Source of the DNA: Aestuariicoccus sp032586235
Lineage (GTDB): Bacteria; Pseudomonadota; Alphaproteobacteria; Rhodobacterales; Rhodobacteraceae
Assembly: GCF_032586235.1 (NCBI RefSeq)
Contig: NZ_JAWHTD010000001.1
Location: forward strand, 1-64,000
Length of the DNA stretch: 64,000 nt
Reading direction: 5' to 3'
Positions 39,098 through 47,548 of this stretch are shown in pieces; the stretch's first letter is position 1, and the number at the start of each line of letters is the position of its first letter. A program made the translations under genes and the position numbers. The notes below the pieces were generated by a model that saw only the letters and a list, made by a program, of their open reading frames with translations, was not told the origin of the DNA and did no database searches.

Positions 39098-39340
39098 ATG
39101 CAGACCCGCAACAAGATGTTCGAGGACATTTCCCAGCTGATGACCAACGCCATGGGCGTCGCCCAGGGCGCGCGGGAAGAGGCGGAAACGGCGATGAAAT
39201 CCATGATGGACCGCTGGCTGGCGGACCGCGATTTCGTCACCCGCGAGGAATTCGACGCGGTCCGCGCCATGGCGCAGAAGGCGCGCGAGGAAAACGAGGC
39301 ACTCAAAGCGCGCATCGAGGCGCTCGAATCCGGCAAGTGA
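39098..39340 (+). CDS. UbiK-type accessory factor (BMFP family)
   Basis: 80 residues with a helical N-terminus (KMFEDISQLMTNAMGVAQG) and a C-terminal coiled coil (REENEALKARIEALE), matching the BMFP/YqiC/UbiK family that assists ubiquinone synthesis and binds membranes. AAGGAG precedes the start by 7 bases. It is divergent from lgt. Confidence 0.87.
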   Translation: MQTRNKMFEDISQLMTNAMGVAQGAREEAETAMKSMMDRWLADRDFVTREEFDAVRAMAQKAREENEALKARIEALESGK

Positions 39341-39465
39341 CGCCCCCGGAGGTGCAAAGAGCCGCCGCCGCAGTGTTTGCGTCCGCTGTCTGGAAACGCC
39401 TGCCGGGGCCTTGCCTCGCCAGGGGGGCTGCGATTTGATGACAGAGGCTGAACCGGAACGGACGC

Positions 39466-40503
39466 ATGCGGGAACCTTTTGAACTGGGCGGCGAGGTGAT
39501 CGCCGCGGGGCAGCGGCGGACGGTCGATCTTCCGGTCAGCGTCCTGTCGGATCACACGCCTGTTGCGTTGTCGGCCCATGTGGTCCACGGGCGCAGGCCC
39601 GGCCCGGTGATGTTCGTCTCGGCCGCCGTGCATGGCGACGAGGTGATCGGGGTCGAGATCGTGCGCCGCGTCTTGCGGGCCGGTCCGGTGGCGCGGTTGG
39701 CGGGCACGCTGATCGCGGTGCCGATCGTCAACGCCTTCGGGTTTCAGAACCATTCGCGCTATCTGCCCGACCGGCGCGACCTGAACCGGTCGTTCCCGGG
39801 CACCGCGCAGGGGTCTCTGGCGGGGCGGCTGGCGCATCTCTTCCTGACCCAGGTGGTCGAGCGCTGCGATGTCGGCATCGACCTGCATTCGGCGGCGGCG
39901 GGCCGCACCAACCTGCCGCAGATCCGCCTGACCCCGGGCAACGAACGACTGGTGGCCTTGGGCGCAGCCTTCGGCGCGCCGGTGACGCTGGGATCGAAGC
40001 TGCGCGAAGGGTCGCTGCGTGAGGCGGCCGAGACGCGCGGCGTCGACGTGCTGCTTTACGAGGCGGGTGAAGGGCTGCGGCTCGACGAGATGGCGGCCCG
40101 CGCCGGCGTGGCGGGCGTGCTGCGGGTCATGGCGCAGCTTGGCATGCTGGCGGGCAAAGGCGTGCCACGCGCGCGCCGCGCCTCGGTGCTTTGCGACAGC
40201 TCGTCCTGGGCGCGCGCGCCGATGGGCGGGCTGCTGCGCGCCCATCGCGCCAGCGGCGATTACGTCGAGGAGGGCACGTTGCTGGGCATGGTGTCGGACC
40301 CATTCGGCGAACAAGAGGCCGAGGTGCGCGCCGAAACCACCGGCATCGTCATCGGCCGCACGAACCTGCCCATCGTCAACGAAGGCGATGCGCTCTTTCA
40401 CATCGCCGTACCCCGCCGCCCGGCGGGGGCCGAGGCGGCGGTGCAGGAGCTGACCGACCACCTCGAGGCGGAAACGCTCTACGACGAAGACGAGATCATC
40501 TGA
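39466..40503 (+). CDS. succinylglutamate desuccinylase/aspartoacylase family protein
   Basis: 345 residues. Zinc ligands lie in VHGDEVIGVEIV (HxxE) and GIDLHSAA, with the Arg-rich DRRDLNRSFPG between them, the M14-like AstE/AspA architecture. The extended C-terminus with EGTLLGMVSDPFGE resembles a biotinyl-lipoyl-like beta barrel seen in this subgroup. Probable amide hydrolase for an N-acylated amino acid or ectoine-like compound; substrate not determinable. Confidence 0.87.
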   Translation: MREPFELGGEVIAAGQRRTVDLPVSVLSDHTPVALSAHVVHGRRPGPVMFVSAAVHGDEVIGVEIVRRVLRAGPVARLAGTLIAVPIVNAFGFQNHSRYLPDRRDLNRSFPGTAQGSLAGRLAHLFLTQVVERCDVGIDLHSAAAGRTNLPQIRLTPGNERLVALGAAFGAPVTLGSKLREGSLREAAETRGVDVLLYEAGEGLRLDEMAARAGVAGVLRVMAQLGMLAGKGVPRARRASVLCDSSSWARAPMGGLLRAHRASGDYVEEGTLLGMVSDPFGEQEAEVRAETTGIVIGRTNLPIVNEGDALFHIAVPRRPAGAEAAVQELTDHLEAETLYDEDEII

Positions 40504-40566
40504 TCCGGGTTGCGCTCGGCCCCGCGCGCGGGCATGACCCTCGCGTCCCGAGACAGGAGAGACCGG

Positions 40567-41355
40567 ATGCCCTTCACCCTTGCCACCTGGAACATCAACT
40601 CCGTGCGCCTGCGCGCCGATCTGGTGTCGCGCCTGCTGACCGAAGAGGCGCCGGACGTGCTCTGCCTGCAGGAATGCAAGAGCCCGGTGGAGAAAATGCC
40701 GCTCGAGGACTTCGCGGCGCTGGGCTATGGCCATGTGGTGGCGCGCGGACAGAAGGGCTACAACGGCGTGGCGATCCTGTCCAAGCTTCCTTTGGAGGAT
40801 GCGGGCGACAAGGATTTCGCCGGGCTGGGCCACGCCCGCCACGTGGCGGCGCGGCTCGAGAACGGGGTAGTGATCCATAATTTCTACATCCCGGCTGGCG
40901 GCGACGTGCCGGACCGCGAGAAGAACGAGAAATTCGGCCAGAAGCTCGACTACCTCGCCGAGATGCGCGACTGGTTCAACGGCGACCGCCCCGGCAAGGC
41001 GATTCTGGTGGGCGATCTCAATATCGCCCCGCGCGAAGACGACGTCTGGAACCACAAGCAATTGCTCAAGGTCGTGTCGCACACCCCCGTCGAGGTCGAT
41101 CAGCTGGGCCAGACCCAAGAGGCCGGCGGCTGGGTCGACGTGACCCGGCAGGATATCCCCGAGGGCAATCTCTACAGCTGGTGGTCCTACCGCTCGCCGG
41201 ACTGGGACGCGGCCGACAAGGGCCGCAGGCTCGATCACATCTGGGCGACCCCCGACATTTCCAACTCCGCGCACGGCTCGCGGATCCTTCGCGCCGTCCG
41301 CGGCTGGGACAAACCCAGCGACCACGCCCCGGTCTTCGCCACCTTCGATCTCTGA
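40567..41355 (+). CDS. xthA: exodeoxyribonuclease III
   Basis: 262 residues. FTLATWNINSVRLR, LQECKSP (metal Glu), VGDLNIAPREDD and the C-terminal DHAPVFATFD (catalytic Asp-His) define an ExoIII-type AP endonuclease of base-excision repair. AGGAGAGACCGG before the ATG at 40567 gives the ribosome-binding site. It is followed by two palindromic repeats before the convergent M20 gene. Confidence 0.95.
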   Translation: MPFTLATWNINSVRLRADLVSRLLTEEAPDVLCLQECKSPVEKMPLEDFAALGYGHVVARGQKGYNGVAILSKLPLEDAGDKDFAGLGHARHVAARLENGVVIHNFYIPAGGDVPDREKNEKFGQKLDYLAEMRDWFNGDRPGKAILVGDLNIAPREDDVWNHKQLLKVVSHTPVEVDQLGQTQEAGGWVDVTRQDIPEGNLYSWWSYRSPDWDAADKGRRLDHIWATPDISNSAHGSRILRAVRGWDKPSDHAPVFATFDL

Positions 41356-41367
41356 ACCACCGGGCGC

Positions 41368-41393
41368 GGTGCGCAGTGAATGCGCACCCTACG
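41368..41393. repeat. palindromic intergenic repeat (copy 2 of the groES-groEL element)
   Basis: GGTGCGCA (41368-41375), loop GTGAA and TGCGCACC (41381-41388), followed by CTACG. It matches copy 1 at 19547-19571 except for one extra loop base. It lies 12 bases after the xthA stop. Confidence 0.85.
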
Positions 41394-41411
41394 GGGCTCA
41401 CCGCCCCTGTC

Positions 41412-41484
41412 TTCATTGATCCATAAATATCCCGGGGGTGTGGGGGCTGGCCCCCACTCCTGTCGGCGCGCCCTGGCGCGCCGA
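41412..41484. repeat. 29-bp dispersed repeat with two attached hairpins (copy A)
   Basis: The core at 41412-41440 begins TTCATTGATCC and ends AAATATCCCGGGGGTG. It runs into GTGGGGGC (41440-41447) pairing with GCCCCCAC (41450-41457), and then TCGGCGCGCC (41463-41472) pairing with GGCGCGCCGA (41475-41484). Copy B at 45844-45906 shares 26 of 29 core bases in reverse orientation. It lies between convergent gene ends (xthA and the M20 gene). Confidence 0.85.
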
Positions 41485-41499
41485 TCCAAGAAACGGGCG

Positions 41500-42768
41500 C
41501 TACGTCAGCAACGCCTGCAGGCTCCGCCCCATCACCCGCGCGCTGTCGAGCATATCCGTCACGCCGATCCATTCGTCGGGCTTGTGCGCCAGTTCCAGCA
41601 CCCCTGGCCCGTAAGCGATGCAATTCTTCAGCTTGCCGATCCGGTCGATGTGCTTCTGGTCGTAGGACCCCGGCGAGGCGACATAGGACGGGTCCTGCCC
41701 CAGCACATCCCGTATCGCCTCAGCCACCGTCGTGACGACCGGCGCGTCGCGGTCGGTCATCGACGGGATCACCCGGTTCAACTCTCGGATCTCGTAGTCG
41801 AAATTCGGCCGCCGCGCCTTGAGGTCTTCCAACAGGCCGACCACCTCGGCGCGCACTTCCTCCAGCGGTTCTTCCAGCAGAAAGCGGCGGTCGATCACGA
41901 TCCGGCAGCTGTCGGGCACGCAATGGGCGGGCAGGCCGGTGTCGCCGGTCTCGGGCTCGCGCGCGCCGCCGTGGATCGAGTTGATGTTCATCGTCGATTG
42001 CCGCGCACCCTCGGGCACCACCGGCATGTCGGTGCGCCGCGCCGCCATCGCCGGAAACAGGCGCTCTTCGAAGGCCGCCAGCACGGCCCCCATGTGCCGC
42101 ACCGCGCAATCGCCCAGGAACGGCATCGAGCCATGGGCGATCTCGCCCTTGGTCTCGATCTCGGCCCACCAGCCGCCGCGGTGGCCGAGACAGATACGAT
42201 CCTTGTTCAGCGGCTCGGGGATAATGACGTGCTGCACGCGGGCCGGGTCGAAATACCCAAGCTGTGCCAGATGCGCGACGCCGCCGTAGCCGCCGGATTC
42301 CTCGTCCGCCGTCGCGCTGATCTCGACCGCGCCGGCGAAATCCGGATGGGCTTCCAGAAACGCCTCGCAGGCGATGACCGACGCGGCCAGCCCGCCTTTC
42401 ATGTCGCAGGCCCCCCGGCCATAGATCCGGTCTTCGTCCAGCTCGCCGCCAAAAGGATCGCGGGTCCAGCCCTTTCCGACCGCGACGACGTCGTGATGGC
42501 TGTTGAAATGCACGCACTCCCCGGGACGCGCCCCGTCGCGCCGCGCCACGAGGTTCCAGCGCGGATACCGGTCGCTGTCGCCGGGCGCGCCGGTGGCGCG
42601 AATCATCTCGCAGGCAAACCCGCGCGCCGCCAGCCGCTGCCCGAGATAATCGCAGATCGCGCGGTAATTCTCGCCCGGCGGATTCAGCGTCGGGATACGG
42701 ATCAGATCCTGCGTCAGCGCGATCAGCTCGTCGCGCTTGTCGGCGATGGGGGTGTCGAGGTCGGTCAT
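41500..42768 (-). CDS. M20 family ArgE/DapE-type deacylase
   Basis: 422 residues. Co-catalytic zinc ligands lie in NSHHDVVAVG (HxD), YGRGACDMKGG and TADEESGG (catalytic EE), with a His in the C-terminal LELAHKPDEW. The family includes acetylornithine deacetylase, succinyl-diaminopimelate desuccinylase and related amidohydrolases; which one cannot be told. GGAG lies upstream of the ATG at 42768. It is divergent from the three-enzyme gene. Confidence 0.9.
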   Translation of the reverse strand: MTDLDTPIADKRDELIALTQDLIRIPTLNPPGENYRAICDYLGQRLAARGFACEMIRATGAPGDSDRYPRWNLVARRDGARPGECVHFNSHHDVVAVGKGWTRDPFGGELDEDRIYGRGACDMKGGLAASVIACEAFLEAHPDFAGAVEISATADEESGGYGGVAHLAQLGYFDPARVQHVIIPEPLNKDRICLGHRGGWWAEIETKGEIAHGSMPFLGDCAVRHMGAVLAAFEERLFPAMAARRTDMPVVPEGARQSTMNINSIHGGAREPETGDTGLPAHCVPDSCRIVIDRRFLLEEPLEEVRAEVVGLLEDLKARRPNFDYEIRELNRVIPSMTDRDAPVVTTVAEAIRDVLGQDPSYVASPGSYDQKHIDRIGKLKNCIAYGPGVLELAHKPDEWIGVTDMLDSARVMGRSLQALLT

Positions 42769-42824
42769 GGCTGGCTCCGTTCCGGGACAGTCAACCGCGC
42801 CGCCCTGTCGGGCGCAAGTCACGA

Positions 42825-42890
42825 TTGACGGTTCTTAATTTTCGCCATTCGTGCTAAAGTTGAAAGAGGCGTCAATTTTCGGCGTGACGG
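42825..42890. promoter_or_regulatory. repeat-rich promoter region of the three-enzyme gene
   Basis: AATTTTCGCC (42837-42846) and AATTTTCGGC (42874-42883) are near-identical direct repeats 37 bases apart. TTGACG (42825-42830) and CGTCAA (42870-42875) are inverted copies, with TGACGG again at 42885-42890. The AT-rich stretch contrasts with its surroundings. No clear -35/-10 pair is seen. Confidence 0.35.
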
Positions 42891-42927
42891 ACCATCGGTT
42901 GACCAGTGTTTTGAAGGAGTGATTGAC

Positions 42928-45807
42928 ATGACACCAGAAGAGTTTCTGCAGCACGTGGCGCATGCCACGGAACGCGAAGACCTCGAAGAATTCGAACGGC
43001 TGGGGCATTACTTCGAACAGGGCGGCGCGCAGGGCCATCCGTTCGAGCCCGACATTCATCTGCACGGCCAGAACCCCGACGATCCGCAAGAGGCCAACGT
43101 CGCCGCCAGCGCCGCCAACGCCTGGGCGCGGGGCTACCGGCTCTCGCAATTCCGCAAGCGGATGCGGGCGGGCTATACCGGGCCGGTGCTGGTCAGCGAG
43201 GGGGACAGCTGGTTTCAGTACCCTTGGCTGCTGCGCGACACGATCGACAACCTGATGGAGCCTTTCGCCATCAATTCGCTGGGGGCCGCGGGCGACACGC
43301 TGTCGAACATGCTGGCGATGGCCGAATACCGCGAGGCGATTGCCGAACACTCGGCGGATGTGTTCCTCTTTTCGGCCAGCGGCAACGACGTGTTGGGCGG
43401 GGGCGATCTGGCGACGCTGCTGCACCGTTACCAGCGCGGGATGGAGCTGGGCGACATCCTGCGCCACGACAAGGTCGAGGCGACGCTGGCGCGGATCGAA
43501 CAGGGCTACATGACCGTCATCCGCGAGGCGCTGGCGGTGCGCGGGTCGCTGCGGGTGTTCTTTCACGGCTACGACCGCGCCGTGCCGCGTCGCAACGGCA
43601 AATGGCTGGGCAAGCCGATGGGCGAGCTGGGCATCCCCTCGGGGATGCAGGCGTTGATCGCGGGGCATCTGATCGACCTGCTGAACCAGCGGCTGCATCG
43701 TGTCGCCAACCGGTTCCCTGGCCGGGCGCATCACGTCGATTGCCGGGGCCGCGTCGGCACCTCGGTCGGGTCCTGGTATGACGAGCTGCATCCGCGCAAC
43801 CCGGGCTATGCCCGCGTCGCGGCGCTGTTCGAGGCGCAGATTCGCCAGTCCGAGGAAATCGCGCCGCCGCGTCCGGTGCCGCCGATGCCCTTCGAGCTGG
43901 ACAACGGCGAGCCGGTGACCGCGCTCGACCGGGCGCTGGAACGGATGGAGGCGCCCGAGGAAGCGATCATCGACAACCTCGATTCGGCCATCATCGGCGC
44001 GCCGCGCGGCACGCATCTGACAGCGGCCGATCTGCAGATCCTCGACGATTACCAGGAGCTGCTGCGCGAGGCGAACCTGCCCGACAAGGACCGCCGCCTG
44101 CGCGCGCGCCGCCACATGGTGCCCGAGGACGACGAACGCGCCTTCGAGCGCATTCTGGGGCGGTCGAACCTCTTTCCGGTCAACTTCCTGTCGCGCGGCG
44201 CGGCCAAGGCGCAGGCGGTGGCCAAGATCCAGCTCTTCGTGCGGGGCGGTATCCCCGTGGGCTCTGGATCGGGGTTCCTGGTGGGGCCGGGGCTGATGCT
44301 GACCAACAACCACGTTCTGTCGAGCCGTCAGGCGGCGTCGCGGGCCAAGGCGATCTTCAACTATCAGGACGACGACAGCTTTCAGCCGATGCCGACCCAG
44401 ACTTTCGACATCACCGGGGATGTGTTCTTTACCTCGGACCGCCATGCGCTGGATTTCACTTTCGTGTCGGTCAGGATGGACAATGATCGGGGCGAGACGC
44501 TGGATCCGTTCGGCAGCTTCACCCTGATCGAGGAATCCGGCAAGGCGGTGAAGGGCGAACCGGTGTCGATCGTCCAGCATCCGCGCGGCGACCGGAAATC
44601 CATCGCCCTGCGCGACAGCACCATCGTCGGGGTGAAGGGGGATTTCATCTATTACAGCACCGACACCGAACCGGGCTCGTCCGGGGCGCCGGTGCTGAAC
44701 GACCAATGGCTGCCGGTGGCGCTGCACCACCGGTCGGTGCCACACCCGGACAAGCCGGGGGTTTGGATCGCCAACCGGGGCATCCGCATCAGCCAGATCT
44801 TCCGCGCCCTGCGCGAGGCCGCGGCGGCGGGCGATCAGGATGCGCTGGAGGTGCTGCGGCTTTTGGGGGCGGACGAGGGCGACGGCGCCGCCGTTCCCTC
44901 CACCCGCCCGCTGCGACCGAGGGAAGATATGTTCATCCCGACGCTCGACAGCTCGCTGCCGGTGGACGGCACCGTAGGCGTCAGCGAGGCGGCCTTTGCG
45001 GTCGACCGCTGGGACGGGGTGGCGGGCTATGACCCGGACTTCCTGAGCGAAACCATCGCCTTGCCGCTGCCCGAGGGCCGCCGCAACGTGCGCGAGGTGA
45101 ACGGGCGGCCCGACCTGCCCTACAAGCACTTTTCGGTGGTGATGCACGAGGGGCGCAAGCTGGCGATGCTGACCGCCTGCAACACCGACGGCACGCGGCT
45201 GAAACGGCTGCGGCGCAGCGGGTCGTGGCGGCTCGATCCACGTCTGCCGCAAGCGGCGCAGATCGACAACGAGGCTTACCGCCACAACGATTATGACCGG
45301 GGGCACCTGGTGCGTCGGGTTGCGCCGATGTGGGGGAGCGAGGACGACGCGCGCTTTGCCATGGCCGACACGTTCCACTACACCGTCTGCGCGCCGCAGC
45401 ATGCGCGGCTCAACCAAGGCATCTGGCTGGAACTGGAGGATTACATCCTCGACTGGGCCGAGGAGAACGCCGCCAAGGTGTCGATCTTCACCGGGCCGTT
45501 GTTCCGGGCCGACGATCCGGTCTATCGCGGGCTGGTGCAGGTGCCGGCGGATTACTGGAAGGTCGCGGTGGCCGAGACGCCTGCCGGGCTGCGCGCGGTG
45601 GGTTATTTGCACACGCAGAAGAACCTGATCCCGACGGTGGACGAGGCCTTTGGCGATTACCGCACGCACCGGGTGCCGATCCATGTGCTGGCGGAATTGT
45701 CCGGACTCGATCTGAGCGCGGTGCAGGGCTTTGACGTGGCGGGTGGCGGGTTCGAGGCCATGGCCGCCCCGCGCGAGGTGCGCGGACCCGAGGACATCGG
45801 GCTCTGA
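42928..45807 (+). CDS. SGNH hydrolase - trypsin-like protease - DNA/RNA non-specific endonuclease fusion
   Basis: 959 residues. Residues about 85-300 form an SGNH/GDSL hydrolase: EGDSWFQYP (Ser94), SASGNDV (Gly152-Asn153-Asp154) and DELHP (Asp285, His288). Residues about 405-630 form a trypsin/V8-like protease: GSGFLVGPGLMLTNNHVL (His462), HALDF (Asp509), PGSSGAPV (Ser585), preceded by ERILGRSNLFPVNFL, a block I recall from peptidases of bacterial conflict proteins. Residues about 690-940 form a NUC1-type nuclease: DYDRGHLVRR (His793) and LNQGIWLELE (Asn829). No signal peptide or membrane segment is seen. GAAGGAG lies 8 bases before the ATG. All three active sites look intact. Likely a self-processing defence or suicide effector (inference); it stands alone with no partner gene. 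Confidence 0.85.
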   Translation: MTPEEFLQHVAHATEREDLEEFERLGHYFEQGGAQGHPFEPDIHLHGQNPDDPQEANVAASAANAWARGYRLSQFRKRMRAGYTGPVLVSEGDSWFQYPWLLRDTIDNLMEPFAINSLGAAGDTLSNMLAMAEYREAIAEHSADVFLFSASGNDVLGGGDLATLLHRYQRGMELGDILRHDKVEATLARIEQGYMTVIREALAVRGSLRVFFHGYDRAVPRRNGKWLGKPMGELGIPSGMQALIAGHLIDLLNQRLHRVANRFPGRAHHVDCRGRVGTSVGSWYDELHPRNPGYARVAALFEAQIRQSEEIAPPRPVPPMPFELDNGEPVTALDRALERMEAPEEAIIDNLDSAIIGAPRGTHLTAADLQILDDYQELLREANLPDKDRRLRARRHMVPEDDERAFERILGRSNLFPVNFLSRGAAKAQAVAKIQLFVRGGIPVGSGSGFLVGPGLMLTNNHVLSSRQAASRAKAIFNYQDDDSFQPMPTQTFDITGDVFFTSDRHALDFTFVSVRMDNDRGETLDPFGSFTLIEESGKAVKGEPVSIVQHPRGDRKSIALRDSTIVGVKGDFIYYSTDTEPGSSGAPVLNDQWLPVALHHRSVPHPDKPGVWIANRGIRISQIFRALREAAAAGDQDALEVLRLLGADEGDGAAVPSTRPLRPREDMFIPTLDSSLPVDGTVGVSEAAFAVDRWDGVAGYDPDFLSETIALPLPEGRRNVREVNGRPDLPYKHFSVVMHEGRKLAMLTACNTDGTRLKRLRRSGSWRLDPRLPQAAQIDNEAYRHNDYDRGHLVRRVAPMWGSEDDARFAMADTFHYTVCAPQHARLNQGIWLELEDYILDWAEENAAKVSIFTGPLFRADDPVYRGLVQVPADYWKVAVAETPAGLRAVGYLHTQKNLIPTVDEAFGDYRTHRVPIHVLAELSGLDLSAVQGFDVAGGGFEAMAAPREVRGPEDIGL

Positions 45808-45843
45808 CAAGGGATTGCGCCGCGCCTTGCGCGTCGCGGGGGG

Positions 45844-45906
45844 GAGGGGGCGCTGCCCCCTCTTGCCTGCGGCAATTCACCCCCGGGATATTTCGGGATC
45901 AGTGAA
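45844..45906. repeat. 29-bp dispersed repeat with attached hairpins (copy B, inverted)
   Basis: On the minus strand the core at 45906-45878 begins TTCACTGATCC and ends AAATATCCCGGGGGTG, matching copy A at 41412 in 26 of 29 positions. On the adjacent side GAGGGGGC (45844-45851) pairs with GCCCCCTC (45855-45862), and TTGCC (45863-45867) pairs with GGCAA (45871-45875). It lies between the convergent ends of the three-enzyme and DUF2125 genes. Confidence 0.85.
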
Positions 45907-45914
45907 ACGGAAGG

Positions 45915-46883
45915 TCAGGGCAGGCGCAGCCGGGGCGCGGGACCCAAGGGGATGGGGCCGAGGGCCATGCGGCCGTCGTCGAAATCCAGCGGCAGGTCGA
46001 GCGTGTCGCGGCTGCCCGAGAGGCTGGCGACGATGTCGAGCCCCTGTTCCAGCGTCCGCGCCACCGCCGGGGGCAGTTGGCCGGCGTCTTCGGCCATGGC
46101 GACCAGAACGCGCCAGTTTTCCGCCTGCAGGGTCAGACGCCCGTCCAGCGTGCCGTCATTGGCCACGTCGACCGTGCCGGCGAGCTTGAGCCGAACGTCG
46201 CCCAGCCGGTATTCGGCGAGGCGCAGGTCGATGGCGTTCGGCTGCGTGCCGCCGCCGGTCAGGCGGTCGCGGGTCAGCGGGTCGTCGAAAGTGACCCTGG
46301 CGTCCAGACGGACGCCGTCGAGGGCCGCGGGCAAACCCGGCAGGGCGCGGCGGTCGCTGGCCATGGCCTCGGCCGTCAGGGCCACGCGGTAGGTCAGCGG
46401 ATCGTCGGGCTGATGCAGCACGGCCGCGTTCAGCCCGGCCAGCGCCAGCGACCTGTCGCCCGCGATGTTCAGCACCGTGGCCTCGAGGTTGAGGCGTTCG
46501 AGCGTTTGCCCGGTTTCGACCAGACTGGCGCGCAGCCCGTCGGAGGCGATGTCGTAGACGCCGTCGGGCAGGACCAGGGTCTGGGTGTCGGGAAAGGCCA
46601 GGATCAGGTGGCCCGGCTTGTAGCTGAGCTGGAAGATTTGCAGGAACGGGGCCTCCCACCCCGTGCCGCGCGCGCCGTCCGACAGGAATATGCCGCTGAT
46701 CGTGGTGTCGATGCGGTTGGGAAAGCCGCGCACGGCGATGTCGTCATAGCTGGCCTGCCAGCCGTCGGCGCGGCGCGCCTCGAACCAAGCCTCGACCGCG
46801 CCGCGTTGCTGGGAGGCCGCGTGGAACCACCAGCCGGACCAGCAGGCCGCCAGAAAAACCACCAGAAAAATCAGCCTTTTCAC
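45915..46883 (-). CDS. DUF2125 family envelope protein
   Basis: 322 residues starting at a GTG (46883) with AAGGGG about 8 bases upstream. A signal or anchor segment (KRLIFLVVFLAACWSGWWF) precedes a beta-strand-rich domain (GFPNRIDTTISGIFLSD; GDVRLKLAGTVDVANDGTL) typical of the alphaproteobacterial family DUF2125, related to AsmA-like periplasmic barrels. Function unknown, probably outer-envelope maintenance. Confidence 0.85.
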   Translation of the reverse strand: MKRLIFLVVFLAACWSGWWFHAASQQRGAVEAWFEARRADGWQASYDDIAVRGFPNRIDTTISGIFLSDGARGTGWEAPFLQIFQLSYKPGHLILAFPDTQTLVLPDGVYDIASDGLRASLVETGQTLERLNLEATVLNIAGDRSLALAGLNAAVLHQPDDPLTYRVALTAEAMASDRRALPGLPAALDGVRLDARVTFDDPLTRDRLTGGGTQPNAIDLRLAEYRLGDVRLKLAGTVDVANDGTLDGRLTLQAENWRVLVAMAEDAGQLPPAVARTLEQGLDIVASLSGSRDTLDLPLDFDDGRMALGPIPLGPAPRLRLP

Positions 46884-46950
46884 CTGCTGCGCCCCTTACA
46901 TTGCGGATCGCGATGGTGTTTACAGCGCGGCATCGGAAAGGACCAGAACC

Positions 46951-47481
46951 ATGACGTTATGGGTGTTCGGCTACGGATCGCTGCTTTGGAACCCGTGTTT
47001 CGAAGTGGCGGAGACGGCGCATGCCACGCTCTCGGGCTATGCGCGCAGCTTTTGCATGCGCTCGATCCATCATCGCGGCACCGACGAGAACCCGGGCCTG
47101 GTGCTGGCGCTCGACGAACATCCGGGCGCGGTCTGCGAAGGGCTGGCGCTGCGCGCGGCGCCGGGCACCGAAGAGGCGACGCTGGCCTACCTGCGCGAGC
47201 GCGAGCTGATCTCGTCGGCCTATCTGGAGAAGACGCTGCATGTGGATCTGGCCGATGGCCGGCGCGCGCAGGCGGTGACCTATGTGATCGACGCCGAGCA
47301 CGTTCAATATTGCGGCGGGCTGGCGTTGGAGGAGCAGGCGCGGATCATAGCGCAAGCGGTGGGCGGGCGCGGCCCCAACACCGAATATCTGATCAATACG
47401 GTGGCACATCTCGACGAGCTGGGCATCCCGGATGCAGAGCTGCAATGGCTGGCCCGGCGAGTGGCTGCGATAAGCGGATAA
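46951..47481 (+). CDS. ChaC-like gamma-glutamylcyclotransferase
   Basis: 176 residues. VFGYGSLLWNP (substrate-binding GYGS loop) and AYLRERELISSAYLEK (catalytic Glu region) match the ChaC subgroup of gamma-glutamylcyclotransferases, which cleave glutathione to 5-oxoproline and Cys-Gly. AAAGGA lies before the ATG. It is divergent from DUF2125 and precedes the motor-like pair by 67 bases. Confidence 0.9.
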   Translation: MTLWVFGYGSLLWNPCFEVAETAHATLSGYARSFCMRSIHHRGTDENPGLVLALDEHPGAVCEGLALRAAPGTEEATLAYLRERELISSAYLEKTLHVDLADGRRAQAVTYVIDAEHVQYCGGLALEEQARIIAQAVGGRGPNTEYLINTVAHLDELGIPDAELQWLARRVAAISG

Positions 47482-47548
47482 CCGCTTGGCTTGACTGCCT
47501 ATCACCCTTAGGGTCTGCGACGATGTTCACAACCGCCCGGGTTCACAA

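Noticed and set aside
42835..45810. A 991-codon open frame opposite the three-enzyme gene
   Set aside because: Composition is typical of an antisense shadow (His/Arg/Pro/Gln-rich) and there is no ribosome-binding site or known motif, whereas the plus strand has three recognisable enzymes.
41412..45906. Inverted repeats as ends of a transposon carrying the three-enzyme gene
   Set aside because: No transposase, no target-site duplication seen, and both copies sit at convergent gene ends as expected of a 3'-end element. Kept only as a question for synteny.
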